From NCBI GenBank assembly GCA_907163375.1, contig CAJQUW010012665.1:1-64000 (forward strand): DNA of 64,000 nucleotides, given 5' to 3'. The DNA comes from Prostheceraeus crozeri (lineage: Eukaryota > Platyhelminthes > Polycladida > Euryleptidae). The notes below the pieces were generated by a model. That model ran no database searches. It was not told the origin of the DNA and worked only from the letters and a program-made list of their open reading frames with translations. The position numbers were made by a program, and so were the translations under genes. This document shows, in pieces, positions 21,949-34,046 of the stretch. Position 1 is the stretch's first letter; each line of letters opens with the position of its first letter.

Positions 21949-24900
21949 ATGCCGAAGAGGAAATATCTCAGAACTCGGCGAAAGCAGCAACTACCACGGA
22001 ACCGAGGCGACCTGTTTTCATACTTGAGCGATATATCTTCGTTGGATTCGAGTGTGACCGATGATGGACCGAGAGCTTCTCCACAATTACTTGAAGAACA
22101 GGTGCCTTCCGTCAGTTTGCAGTGCGAATATGAATTCTTCAAACGTAATGCAATAGCTACTTCTTCTCCATTACCAAGTGACGACCAAAATAGTGAAAGT
22201 GACGCTTCGAGTCTTCTAGATGACGAAGACGCTCTATATTGCGGTTCATTAATGTCTCTAACGGAATTTGATGAAAGATTGAGTGATATTGCTACAAAGC
22301 ATCGATTTTCGGATAGGGCACTGTCGGATATATTGAAGTTATTTACCGATGCTCTTCCTTGCCCCAATAATTGTCCTTCTATACACGAATTCAAGAAAAA
22401 GAAAGAGGAGGAGACAGTTCTTTCTGACCAGGTACATGGTGGAATCTACTATTCTCTTTCCATTCAAGAGCAGATGGGGAAGATTTTGTGCAACGCCTCC
22501 ACATTCACTGGTATTTCAACAAATAGCAATCTCTGTGATATGACTGATGGAACTTTGTTTCCTGCAATTCAGCCTAGGACAATATATTTGATACTGAACA
22601 CTGATGGACTTTCTCCCGTGCACTCCAAGTCAATTTCGGTATGGCCAATACTCCTTTCAATTATAAACCTTTCTCCTATTGAAAGGCGTCTGATCAGCAA
22701 TATTGTGATGATTGGTTTTTTCGTTGGTGATAGTGGAAAGCCTCCTTGGAATGAAATTTTACCTTACGTTATTCGTCAGGTTAGAGAAGGTGTATTGCAT
22801 AATGATGTCATGTGGAAACTCGAAATTGTCGCATTGGTTGCTGATTTACCGGCTAAAAGCTCGATATGCAATATCATGAATTTCAATTCAAAGTGAGTGA
22901 TTGTTTCAAAGCAATTTTAACGATATTTCCCAAATATTAAAACAGCTCAATCGGGTACTTTCCAGACTTGGACGCGGGTCCATGGACCCGCGGGCGATCC
23001 GTGGGTCGGGTCGGGTCGGCTCCGTTTTTCAGACCCACGGGTCTGTGCGGGTCCATTTTTCTGAATTTCTTGAATAATTTTGAATTTTTTTGTATAAAAG
23101 TCCGAGGTATGCTAATGCCTCAGTCTATTTCTGAGCGATTTGTCTTCTGATCACATTGAAATTCGAAAGCTTTTCTTGATACGTAAACTGATGAGTAATG
23201 TTAAACAGTCTTCTACCGATGTATGTTGTATTACGGTACATCTCTTACATCTAGCTAGCACCACTAATTATTTATAGATAACGGAGACTTTGTGAATCAC
23301 ATACATGTATGTTGCGTTTTATGATATTCAGTTATCTTACAAACACTCATTCGAATGAATCGAATCTACCATACTGACTTAGGACTTTCTCTCTCCCTTA
23401 TCTTTACTTGATTCCCTAGACCGGCCGTGATATTGAACAGGAACAGTATTTTCGTCGTGTAGGAATTTGCGAATTTCGTCGTGTAGGATATTTGTAATTT
23501 TGTAAGTTAGTGTTACTATTTGCTGATATTTACACTTTAACGACAAACAATTGATGAAAAAGCATTTATTACGTGATATACGAGCACTCGTACTCGTCTA
23601 TGGTAATTGGAACTGTGGTATTTTGCCTTCGTGGTTAAACCCTATCTGACCTGTGTTTTTTTGTACCTTCAAAAGTCTTGGGGTCCTCCTAATCTCATAA
23701 CCAATTGCACAATAATCACGTGTTAACACAATCCGGGTATGCTCTTTCTAATGGTGATGTTCGCTATCCTTGAAAAATTATCTTCATGGTTTAAACGGCA
23801 TTTTAAAATTTGAATTGACATTAGTATTCAAAATTGCCTGTTTCTGAGTTTCAGTAGAAATTTAACACTTATAATCATATCACGTATAATAAATTTTCTA
23901 TCATCCATTTACTATATACCGGGTAACTTCATTGTATCAATTTCATGTATATCTATACATCACCGGATTTGAATTAGGCCTATTGAATACAACTCAGATT
24001 ATTCATTCATCTATTTGTAGAAATATTCAGTTATCTAATTTGCCGCCAGTTAACTTCCTTCATTTTGATCGTACTACAATTTTCTAACTTAGATATCACT
24101 CATGTATAATTCTCATGTGATCGAAGTCATCGGTTTCCAAAAAACAAAGGTTAAAACCAAAAAAGCAAGGGTTAATACTGTAAAATTCTATACTCCTTGG
24201 CTTTTCCCAAAATCTCTTTCAATAATGACTAGCAAGGTTCTTTCCTCGCTTAAGGAACTGTGTAAAGTGTAAATAGCCTAGTGCAGTGGAAAAAACGTCT
24301 ATCTAAATGATATCGTATGGAATACTATCGAATAGCTCTCTAACCATGGGAAGGGTTGCCTTTAACTATATTTTTACTGACTTCTTATGTGAAGCAACTC
24401 TCCACATTAGATAACTTTGGACAGATACAAAATATTATTCGTGAAGGATTCGGGGCTGAAAAGGGACCGATTCGGGCCAACTGGTCTCTATTTAGAGACT
24501 GGTATCTAATTGGTCACTAAAATAATGCAGGTAGTGACCTTGTATCAGGGTTGGTATATTAAAAACCCAAGGGTTTTTTAGGTAGTTTTATGGGTTTTTT
24601 TATTTGCTTTTCGTGTTTTTTTATATCAGTCGCAATTCAATAAAATAATTCAAAAAATAAAAATTAAAAAAAATCAATAATTCTTAAACGTGCTATCGAC
24701 AAGTAATTGCATGAAAAATCGACTGCTATTTGTAGGATGCTAATTCATGTTTTGGTCTGTCTTCAGATACGGATGCAGCATTTGTTACGTTGAAGGGACG
24801 TACAACAGTGATTACCGTAAAATGGTTTTTCCGCTGAACGAAGAATCTGGTTTCGAGATGCGCACCATTGATCGTCATCGTCAGGATCAACTTCGTGCTG

Positions 24901-26066
24901 AACGACAAACAAGCCATGTTCATGGTGTTAAAGGCCGAACTTTATTGTCATCAATAGTCTCGCTACCTACCCATGCGCTATTTGATACCATGCATCTAGT
25001 GTATTTGGGTATTGGTAAAGGACTTCTTCGGCGTATAGTGAGTAATCGATATGTGTCGGAAAAGGAATTTTCAAGAATCATATTGTCGATAAAAGTGCCC
25101 CATTTCTTTAGACGTAAGCCAAGAGATGTCATGAAGGAACTGGTCCATTGGAAGGCTCAAGAGTATAAGAATTTCGTTCTGTACTTTTCTGTTGCTACAA
25201 TGTTTTCATATTTCGAGCAGGTATGTCATTCTACGTTGTGTAACCAACTTGTGGTATTACTTCATTTACTTTCATCCAGTATTTATATTCTTAGTGAAGA
25301 AGTAGTGACTGAACAGATGATTGAAGCTGCGAAAGTTCTCATTCTGGCTTTCCAAAACGCTTATTTTGAGATGTTTGGTGCAACTGTACAGACATACTCA
25401 CTCCATGCTTTAATTCACTTGCCATCTCAAGTGAACCGATTTGGACCGCTACCTGCCGCGTCTGCATCTTGCTTCGAAAACGTTAATCGTTTTCTGAAAT
25501 CAACTGTAACAGGAACATTTTGTCCTGGAAGACAGATGGCTTATCGGTTTTTAAGATACCAGTCCTGTGCTTCACATACAGTAAAAATTACAACTGCTCA
25601 GCCACTGGGTCAGCTGCAACCTGTGACTGAAAGAATATTGTTGAAATATTCAAACTGCTATCCGACATTGGACTTAACCCATCAACTTGCATCTCGTTTT
25701 CGCTACAAAGACGCCATTTTTCACTCTTTTGAGTATGGAAAATCACTAAAATGTGCATCATATTACGTCTTCATGAAAACATCTAATTGTTTTGCAAAGA
25801 TAAAACTCATTCTTATCAAGGATGATAATATTGTAATAGTTTGTCGCAAATTCGTCAATGTATCCAGTTTCCCTTTTCACACTGATTCTTTTCAGTGTCC
25901 TGTGAGGATAAGACAACTGCTTTCTACTCATTCGCCATATGTAACCTTGAAAAAAGGAACATTATGTCTTGTTAAGCCTTGTGAGATCTCAAATCATGCC
26001 ATTGTTGTAAAGTTGCGCCACTGTTTTTTTGGTGTAAAAGTGTTGAATAATTATGAACATGATTGA
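21949..26066 (+). CDS. tnp2/CACTA-like transposase, two coding exons
   Basis: Exon 1 is 21949-22892 and exon 2 is 24767-26066. The intron has a GTGAGT donor and a CTTCAG acceptor, and joining restores FNSKYGCSICYVEG in frame; the product is 747 residues. The Met at 21949 (MPKRKYLR) was chosen over 21847 because an acceptor-like TTTACAG precedes it. The order matches Transposase_21 (tnp2) proteins: NTDG with candidate Asp219, SVWPILLSI, ADLPAK with Asp299, the Cys-rich YGCSICY, GRTLLSSI with FDTMHLVYLGIGKGLLRR, then HLPSQVNRFGPL and SCFENVNRFLK with Glu552, followed by a tail. These three residues are candidates for the DDE triad. The frame is fully open, so the enzyme may be active. Animal relatives are usually filed under EnSpm/CACTA; KDZ-type elements are an alternative. 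Confidence 0.85.
22893..24766 (+). other. Transposase intron with GC-rich island
   Basis: A 1,874-bp intron with consensus ends. Near its start, 22968-23060 is unusually GC-rich for this region, with a perfect 20-bp palindrome at 22973-22992 (CGCGGGTCCATGGACCCGCG) and repeated GGGTC words, possibly a small nested repeat. The remainder is AT-rich without features. Confidence 0.8.
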
Positions 26067-27653
26067 GCATTATTTTATCAGTCAAGCTGGTAAAATTTAT
26101 TATTTACTTCACTAATTGTTTTATATTTTATGTATAAAATATTTTTTTGTTCGTCAGCAGCAATATATGATGCCCATGTCTAAGCTGATATAGCCTACAT
26201 TTCAACTTCTGTCTATATGATGCAGCTCTTCTCCAAGAGTGAACTTTGGTTTTTAACTTTTTTAAGGAAAATGAGTAAATGTTGCCATGGATGTTGATGC
26301 TGGTATTCTACTCTTAGTCTTTTATTGTTTATATGATATTCCATTGCAAGCATTTTTCTATTATTTTTGTAGATGTTTAAAAACTGCTGAAATCTGAGAT
26401 GTTAAATGTATATATTGATTATTTCTACTTCGCATTGTTATGACAGATAGTTAGACTGATAATAATGTATGAGCACATAATGTAAGAAATTCTGTGCACA
26501 AAACATTCAATTAAGCACATGTAGTTCTTTTACTAATATCGTTCGGCTGCAAAACGGAAGTAAACTGTTTTCGTGTAGTCAATTAATACACAAGACGAAA
26601 ACATCAGTATTTCAAAGTCAAATGAATCCACAAATGTGTCCACCAGCATATGCAAATAAATAAATGACGTTACTTGAAAAAATGCAAATAAGCCTCTGTA
26701 ATAGAAATCGTAAGGCCATATACACAGTAGTTGTTGCTCAAAATCACACACATTGTAAATAAAATCCATAACTATGATAAGGAATAAATTAAGTAACAAT
26801 TACATTTTAAAGTAAAGCATGTGAGATAGCGGCAAGACCAGGAGACTATACCTACAGAATTTCTTACAATATGTCCTCATATATTTATATCGGTCAACAC
26901 ATCAGAACAATGCGAAGTACATGTACTACAGTATATGGAATAAGTGAACATTCAACATCTCCGATTTCGGCACTAGTTAAACATTTGCAAGAATAATGAA
27001 AGACCACGGGATAATATAACCTCTGAAACAATAAAAGACAGTAAAAACTCAACAGTAGAAAATTATATGAATGAATGTAAGGATGATGCTTAAGAGTTGC
27101 CATCTTCATAATTTATACAACCATTGCTCATATTTTGCATTGCACTATTATCATTTAAGATTATAATGAATATGTTACACATGGTTAAATCTGTTGCAGC
27201 CCTGTCTTTTTCTAGTAAGAACATGTAAGATTTCTTTTTACAATTCTTTGTTTAGGCGATTTACGCAATTTTTGAACGTCATAATTCAAAGGTATTGCCA
27301 ACGAACCAAATATTTTGCTTCTTGACGACTTACGTAATACTATCTTAACCTGACGACATGTAGAATATGAGCTAAATGGATACCATAATTTTCTTGATGT
27401 TTTTGTATGTAAAATTTAATTCGACTTGTAGTTATTATTTTTGGTTTTTGATGACTTCGTGACTTTGTTAAATCAGCTTGCTGTTTTAATGTTTCTGAAT
27501 AAATGAATATTCTTTACATAGCTCGTTTGTTTATTTAGCTCTCTGGGTTGTATATAGTAGGATTCACCTTCGCTATTGCTGCTCTATCACTCGATTGTGG
27601 AGTCTAAATGATTTAATTAAAGTATAAACTGAGGAAGAGGGTATTGGGTACTA
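26067..27653. other. Right non-coding part of large transposon
   Basis: No gene recognised between the transposase stop and the 63-bp repeats; AT-rich with short chance open frames only. Confidence 0.5.
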
Positions 27654-27920
27654 GGTAAAAATGCAAAGTACCGTAATAAAATCTGAATAAACTTACGAAG
27701 CTCCGGAGTAAGACTAGGTAAAAATGCAAAGTACCGTAATAATATCTGAATAAACTTACGAAGCTCCGGAGTAAGACTAGGTAAAACTACAAAGTACCGT
27801 AATAATATCTGAATAAACTTACGGAGCTCCGGAGTAAGACTAGGTAAAACTACAAAGTATCGTAATAACATCTGAAGAAAATTACGAAGCTCCGGAGTAA
27901 GACTAGGTAAAACTACTAAG
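27654..27920. repeat. 63-bp subterminal tandem repeat, about 4.2 copies
   Basis: Units contain ACGAAGCTCCGGAGTAAGAC then TAGGTAAAACTACAAAGTAC and recur every 63 bp. Because 63 is divisible by three, the minus strand shows a repeated open peptide (LLRYF.LPSLTPELRKFIQ), which is a by-product of the repeat rather than a gene. The array ends about 70 bp inside the right terminus of the large transposon. Confidence 0.9.
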
Positions 27921-28008
27921 TACTTGGCAAGTACTTAGTAGTCCTTAATCCGACGACTTACTAAGTTTATTACAATTTTCTACCTCGGGAACTATACTAA
28001 CTTGTATA

Positions 28009-28060
28009 ACAGATATTGCAGCAATGTCCCGCATAGCCAAGGATGTTTAGGGTCATGTGC
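28009..28060 (+). mobile_element. MITE family 1, fragment D (right part)
   Basis: Matches the region of copy A just after the point where copy C stops (GCAGCAATGTCCCGCATAGCC, read over 28019-28039) and keeps the same orientation. It ends at 28060 where the hAT element's target duplication begins. Confidence 0.75.
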
Positions 28061-28068
28061 ATACTAGC

Positions 28069-29116
28069 TAGTGATGAAAATTTTCCGGAAAATTTTGAAT
28101 CAAAATTTTCCGTGGAAAATTATGGAAAAAATTGGAAATTTTGAAAGTTTTGATTTTTTTATAGGCCCTACAATTTGAGCGCTTCAACTGCCGAGGCAAC
28201 TGCGTACCAATTAATTTGGGTCTAAAACTCTTGATTTCAACATTATTTCGATTAAAGCGATCGTAGCAATACGATATCCGGATTTTTGAACATTCCTTTG
28301 CCACCAGTGGCTTGTACTAAACTGTAAGCATTTTTAATTATCACACAGAAGCCGTTTGCGATAACGTGAATCTTGCTTTACAGTGGGGGTATAATTACAT
28401 GCAATGTGAAAGATCTGGAGCAAAAATAATGTACTCTATTTTGGAGCTTGCTAATGGTTAGCTTCAAAGTTAAGCTTTATTATGCAGCGTTGATCATAGT
28501 GATGCAAATTCTCCATGTGTTGATGAACATGTGATGAAGATACAAGCACACAGTCCACGCAGCATTCATGAGCGACCATATTGGAAGATATAAAGACTGC
28601 AAACTCGTGAGATATTTGGAAACTAAAGATATCTGTGATGAGTAAAAGAATATCTATGATAGCTTCAAACTTCTGGCGCATTGTCCGATATCTTCGTTGA
28701 GGATACACATCCTCCATTTCTAGTTCAGATGGTTCAGATAGTTCCAAATCGATTTCAGATCTGCCCAAATGAATTTCAGATATGATCCACATGAATTGGA
28801 GATCTCCAGTTGAATTTAAGATCATTTCAAAGTTGAGCGTGGGACAGATATCTGAAATTCAGCTAGAGAAATCTGAAATCCATCTAATGTCTGAAATTCA
28901 TTTGGAAAGATCTGAAATAGACATGGAAAAGGTGCAGTTGGTACCAAAAGTTTACATACAGGGATGATAGAGAACTTTTCGGACTTTGAATATTGCAGTC
29001 TTTTCAAACGGCTATAATAAGTCTCCAAAACAAAGGAAAAAGCGTCAATTACCGAAAAATAAATTTCAAAATTTTCCAATGGAAAATTTTCTGGAAAATT
29101 TCCATTTGCATCACTA
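28069..29116. mobile_element. Non-autonomous hAT element, 1,048 bp
   Basis: A perfect 8-bp target duplication ATACTAGC flanks it (28061-28068 and 29117-29124). The ends are TAGTGATGAAAATTTTCC and, complementary, TAGTGATGCAAATGG, starting with the TAGTG expected of hAT elements. Both ends are packed with AAATTTTCC and GGAAAATTT words, and the middle contains an inverted pair of TTTCAGATCT-containing segments. No transposase is encoded. The perfect duplication suggests a young insertion. Confidence 0.9.
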
Positions 29117-29285
29117 ATACTAGCTAACACTAAGCTACAAGAACACTATTATTCCACACAACACAACATCACCACCTAATTGAAACTAACCTAATATTGA
29201 ATACACATCCTCAACTACAAACTCAATAACATTACCACAAACCCCAAAAACATTGCAATCAACACATAAACCGAACAACGATTAC

Positions 29286-29357
29286 AGAAGAATAGAATGT
29301 CTTTAACTACGAATGTTTGGGTGCTCCGTAATTACGCGTATGCACGTGGCATGTCAC
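29286..29357 (-). mobile_element. MITE family 1, fragment E (terminal 70 bp, inverted)
   Basis: The reverse complement of the left end of copies A and C, ending GTGGCATGTCAC. Eight bases further on is a 30-bp segment (29366-29395) that also occurs beside copy B at 11201-11230. Confidence 0.7.
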
Positions 29358-29558
29358 GTGGTGTCAAATATCGAACATCAAGCAAATAAAGTTTGAATCA
29401 ATTTTCTGTTAGATATACAACTGCATTTGACTGATTTCCATTGCACTTTCCAGGTTGCTGCAATTTCTTTGAACGTTTAGAATTTATATTGTATATTCTT
29501 TGAACTCAACGGGCACTTCAAATGTTTGAATATTTTCCAGATGAGGAAAATCTCCACC

Positions 29559-29582
29559 TCTCTCTCTCTCTCTCTCTCTCTC
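29559..29582. repeat. (TC)12 microsatellite
   Basis: Twelve uninterrupted TC units. Confidence 0.95.
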
Positions 29583-29599
29583 AGCGCTTGATTCTTTGC

Positions 29600-32500
29600 T
29601 GACCGTTAATGTTCTTTTCTTTCTTTTTTTCACGAGATATTGAATATCTCATTTACGAAGCGAAAATGGCGTAGGCCGACCGTTTACATATCTACATGTA
29701 CACAAGAAATAAGAACTATGAACATGAGAGCGCACATAGGAACGACGAGGATACGATAAGGGCACATGCGTTTGATTGAAACGAACGAACGTTAGATACA
29801 TTAACATAATACACAATTGCGCGACATGCAATTATCGGAATTGAATCTGATGGAATTGGAATTGAATTGAACTGTTTCGACTGGAATTGGAATCAAAGCA
29901 TTTCAGTGGAATTTTTTCAGCTCTGTTTACAGGTAGGTGTCAATTGATTGAAATTTGTAAAATCGCAATCGGATCAATTTTTCATTATTCTCACTTACAG
30001 ACAAAAGCAATTGAAGCTTATAAGCGTGAAGACACAGGACAAACACATTTTTTGTTATTTCAAGTCAAGCTGTAGTTTTTGAGCAGCAAGGATTAGTCCT
30101 TGCGGAGGTCGAAACGCTACGTACCAAGGAATCTAGAGCTTAATTGTTTCAGTTGAGGAAATCTTTCTTGTCAATGTTCACGTGAACATTTATTCTGCAA
30201 TAGTGTCCATTTTGCACGCTTGAGCGCACTTTGGTATGTATAAAAGATACAAAAATGTATAATTTGGCACAACTTGAGCATCATTGTTTTCTGCATTAAT
30301 GCTTTAAACAACGAAAAATGCAAAGTTGAACTATGGCAAGCAGCGTTTCCCGATATATCGTCAGCTGAACGCACGATTTTCATGTAACTCATCATCTGCG
30401 TATATTGGTGTCCTGTGAAATTGTTCTTACTTTACTTCTGTTCCCTAACTGCTCACCGAACCGGCATGTATCTGACACATTGCTAAAAGTGCCCGTAACA
30501 TCAAATGATCAGAAGATGAACCGCCAAAACTTCTTCCGGTATCTGCGCAAGAGGATCTTTTTTTCAGAGCAACGAAGTTCTAAAACCTTCCGATATCTTC
30601 TCCTATTTTTGATGATTAATAGCATCTCACGCTACTGCTTGTCAATATATCAGTAGTCAAGAAATAAAATTGGGCTTTGAGAATAATCAGTCCATGGAAT
30701 GAATTGTGATGATGATGATAAGAAATTTTAGAAGTCATTCACTGTTGTACAATGTGCAGGCGCTTCTTAAGCTTTGCAAGACTACATTTGCGACATCTAT
30801 GAACCCATTATCCAAATCTTGTCAGGATGACCAGCACAGCTGGAATCTGTAGAAATCGTGGTGTTCAGAGCTGCTGAAAACAATGACTACGAAAACTCAC
30901 TTAATTTCATTTAAAGAAATGCTCTCATCACTTCGTTGATCGAACGGACATCCAATGGATTCATGAGAAAACTCAGCAAATGAAGTTTCTGTATAAAATT
31001 TTCATTTGTTGAGAACTCATTTGAAAAAGCGCTTTAAGCAGCAAGCTTAATTACTTTGCGTACAATACGACCTTAGCATCAAGTTTGTGTTTAACACCAG
31101 AAAATGAGGTCACTTCAGGTCACAATCATCTCCTCCAAACATTTGGTTTATCAATTCAAATGTGACCCCGAACGCATCAGCTAGCAGTTTATAAGACCAG
31201 CATTTGGAGCAAGGATTAGACAACACCAGACAAGACAATCAGCAATTTAAGATCATAGATTAGAATGCAGGCCTAGCTGCCATTACCATATTGACAGTTT
31301 TTTAGTCATGACAAAGCACCTGACAATCACACTTTGAACATCTTCATGGCAATTTCCAATCTAGGCCTGAAATGCATGTCTGGCCAAGCATGTGACCGAC
31401 TGCAGCATGCCTAAATCGCGCGCTATCGCGTTTCAATAAGCACAACGAATCATAAATGCACACAAGTCACCGCGACATCTGTAGCGCGCGGTCGGTCACT
31501 GCGGCATTTGGAACCAAGAATAATTGCAATTAATTGCAGACCTTCGTTTATTGCAACCTATGATGAATATCACTTAAAGCAATTAAATGTAGCCTATTTA
31601 AATGCTAGCCTAAAATTTCATTGCCATTGACTGCGGTTGAATACTAAAATGTAGAGAAAAATTGTAGTAGTTTTTCTGACAACACAGTTCGTGCTGCTTC
31701 CTCATAGGCTATATTGTTTCCTTAAGCATGTCCGTGCTTTTTCACGTCACAACAATATGAAACATCCGTCTTATTAACATTTTAAGTCTTATAAATCTTT
31801 TTCAATCCGCTAAGTCAGAGAGCGAAAACAAATGATTTACAGTTCAATTTTTATTGTCGCATCTATTTGATTCATTTAATTCGGGAGATAAACTGTCATT
31901 GTTATGAAATTAGTATCAGATGTTATATGTAAGGCAAGTCCACAGGAGTCACATGTAAAATGGGCAGGGCTAGACCGGTCGAAAGTCCGTTTATCGTGAC
32001 TGCATGGAGTTTAATCTCCACATGGAATGCAACAACAATAAACGATACGTGAAAGACGAAGGTGAAGAAGACTCAATCGAACACACCAGTGGCAAGAGTA
32101 TGTAACAAGGCTCCGAAGAACAAAACAATTAGGACTAAATTTGCAGATACTAATTTTAACAAATCTGTTTTTTAAAAACAATTTGACAAGTTTCGAATTC
32201 CCACCACAATCTGATCATTGTCATTAAAGTTATATCTTACACGTTTGACTGGCATGGCTCAATAAAGGCCAACCTTCGAGATATTTCACATGTCAGGATA
32301 TCCTGGACATGTCACAAATAAATTTCAAGTTTTTCTATGAAATCAAGAAAAACCAAACTTACACAAAATCCACAAATCTTTTGTCAGATCAGTCGCAGAA
32401 TTCCGCTTAATGTTAGAAAAAGCCACACGTAAGCACATCGTCCTACGCTTACTATGTGGGTTTACTGCAATCCAGTAGGCCTAGTTTTAGCTGTGATGCA

Positions 32501-33792
32501 TACACATGCATATCACAGAACATGTATGCACTTATCAAGTGTCTTACAGAATCAATGTCTCTGAAGACAGATGACCACAATTTTTATTGAATTTCTTTCA
32601 ATTTGTCGATGGAAATAACATCAATCATGAATTCAAAATAAGATGTAACTATCATATTGACGAAAGTTTTATTCAATTTCTGATTTTTGAGCATTTTCCT
32701 CTTTGTCTTGACAACAGTATTACTTATTACGGAATTAAGCAGTAGTATTATATCTCTTCATTTCAGGAATATATTGTCGAAAAATGCCATGCCATCCGAG
32801 TTCTAAATGCACAGTATTCAATACTAAACAAAGAAACATTTTCCAAAATCTGAAATTCAGTAATTTGTAAGAATTCGAAACTTCCTGTTTATCTTTGTGA
32901 CTATTCCATTTTACTGTAAGATACAAAAATATTGGAGCTAATCTCCCTCACTTTGTGTGCATATTACGTCACCAGACATGATTACAAATGACAATATAAA
33001 ACTTAGGTGCCTACTGAGTAACAGACAAAATAAAATCAGAGACTCACTACTTTTGCTACCTCAAGGGAGACACGAAGGATGTCTTGACAATCTCAGATTT
33101 GACTCCTAAATGTAAATGAATCCACAAATCAACAGATATAAACGAAAATCTCGAAGACAAGAAGAAAATGAAAAAGATGCAATAAGAAACACACCAGTCC
33201 ATGTTCCACTTATGGCCTGTATGCAACAAAGTGTCTTCTTGAAGAAGATTTGGATACTCAAACATTAAATGTAAAATGAGTTACAATTTCAATTCTATTA
33301 TAGACGAGTACTTATCAATGTCAGGATCTGAAGCCAATTGGATTTCATTGCCAATGAATTGTCACAAGCATTCTCGTCTGGAGAACATCGTCAATGGATA
33401 TCCAGGTCATGTTCTTATTCATCTCTCCAAGGTTAGTTAACCATTAACGACTGAACCCCACGGAAATCGGTCCGACAAATGTCACAGCAGAATTGTGCAC
33501 AGCCGCTGTAAAAACATCTTTACATGATGCATGCAAGCTACGTACAATGAGAATTAGACATTCAGTCAACTTAAATGTTGTTGACGAAGTGTCAATGTAA
33601 AAATTATATACAATCAGAAATAGTGAAGTAACGGAACGGAATGTGGGGCCCATGACAGACAGGAAAATAAGTTGTAAACTCAATTGTAACACCATTCAAG
33701 GCCAAACTGATTATGAAAAATTAAAGAGAACTTCCTAACCGCCAGATGTCGATCAGGTCTCAAATTATTCACAAAATTACTTGATAGCTGCC
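29600..33792. other. Flank and probable 3' UTR region of RXR, no other gene seen
   Basis: No coding region is recognised. Candidate minus-strand polyadenylation signals (TTTATT on the plus strand) lie at 32668-32673 and 32583-32588, about 1.1 kb past the RXR stop. A DR4 hormone-response-like motif lies at 31107. A segment near 30090-30120 ends in GGAGGTCGAAACGC, a word often seen near retroelement 3' ends; nothing more supports that here. Confidence 0.4.
31107..31122 (+). promoter_or_regulatory. DR4-type nuclear receptor motif
   Basis: Two perfect AGGTCA half-sites in direct orientation, separated by CTTC. DR4 elements are classic sites for RXR heterodimers with thyroid-hormone or LXR-type receptors. 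It lies 2.7 kb beyond the RXR stop codon. Binding is not shown by sequence alone. Confidence 0.45.
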
Positions 33793-34046
33793 TCAATTAA
33801 TGGGATTATGTGTTTCTAGCATCTCCATCAAGAAAGTATCGATTGGAGTATCTCCCATGAGTTTGAAGAAGAAGAGATGCTCCAAGCATTTCAGTCCAAT
33901 GGAGCGAAGGGCCGGTAAACGAAGCAAGAGTTTGGCAAATCTTCCTGTCTCTTCGGGATATTGGGTTCTGCAGTAATCTTCCAGAGAGGCATACACCTTG
34001 TCTCGCAATTGTTCAACTGCGACGCGGCAATTCAAACTTTTCGCTT
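33793..34046 (-). CDS. RXR: RXR last coding exon: helices 9-12
   Basis: A 254-nt coding part with acceptor ACATTGCAG. It encodes [20 protein letters not shown], the dimer interface [36 protein letters not shown] and the AF-2 helix FLMEMLE, then THNPIN and a TGA stop. Length and end match RXR of other animals, so the protein terminus is natural. Confidence 0.95.

Larger units (their letters stand above)
13519..27989 (+). mobile_element. Large tnp2/CACTA-like DNA transposon with BEN gene (about 14.5 kb)
   Basis: The two ends, read inward, agree at 24 of 31 positions without gaps: both start CCCGA and share ATAAACTTAGTA at positions 20-31. The words ACTTAGTA and TACTAAGT recur in both subterminal regions, as CACTA-type elements often show. 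Inside lie a spliced tnp2-like transposase, a BEN-domain gene, a 195-bp tandem array, a duplicated AP-1-like block, 63-bp subterminal repeats and a nested pogo-like element. Matching pieces of one MITE family flank it in the same orientation, suggesting insertion into that MITE. A clean target duplication is not visible and about 20 bp at the right junction are unexplained. Terminal CACTA is absent, so the superfamily is tentative. Confidence 0.7.

Noticed and set aside
27617-27871. Open frame with four repeats of LLRYF.LPSLTPELRKF
   Set aside because: It exists only because the 63-bp tandem unit is divisible by three.
29887-30120. Possible retroelement 3' end with GGAGGTCGAAACGC
   Set aside because: No CUGANGA-type partner, reverse transcriptase or nuclease motif nearby.
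33444-33695. Additional RXR coding exon on the minus strand
   Set aside because: The AF-2 helix and a natural stop already end the protein at 33793, and the frame resembles no receptor sequence.
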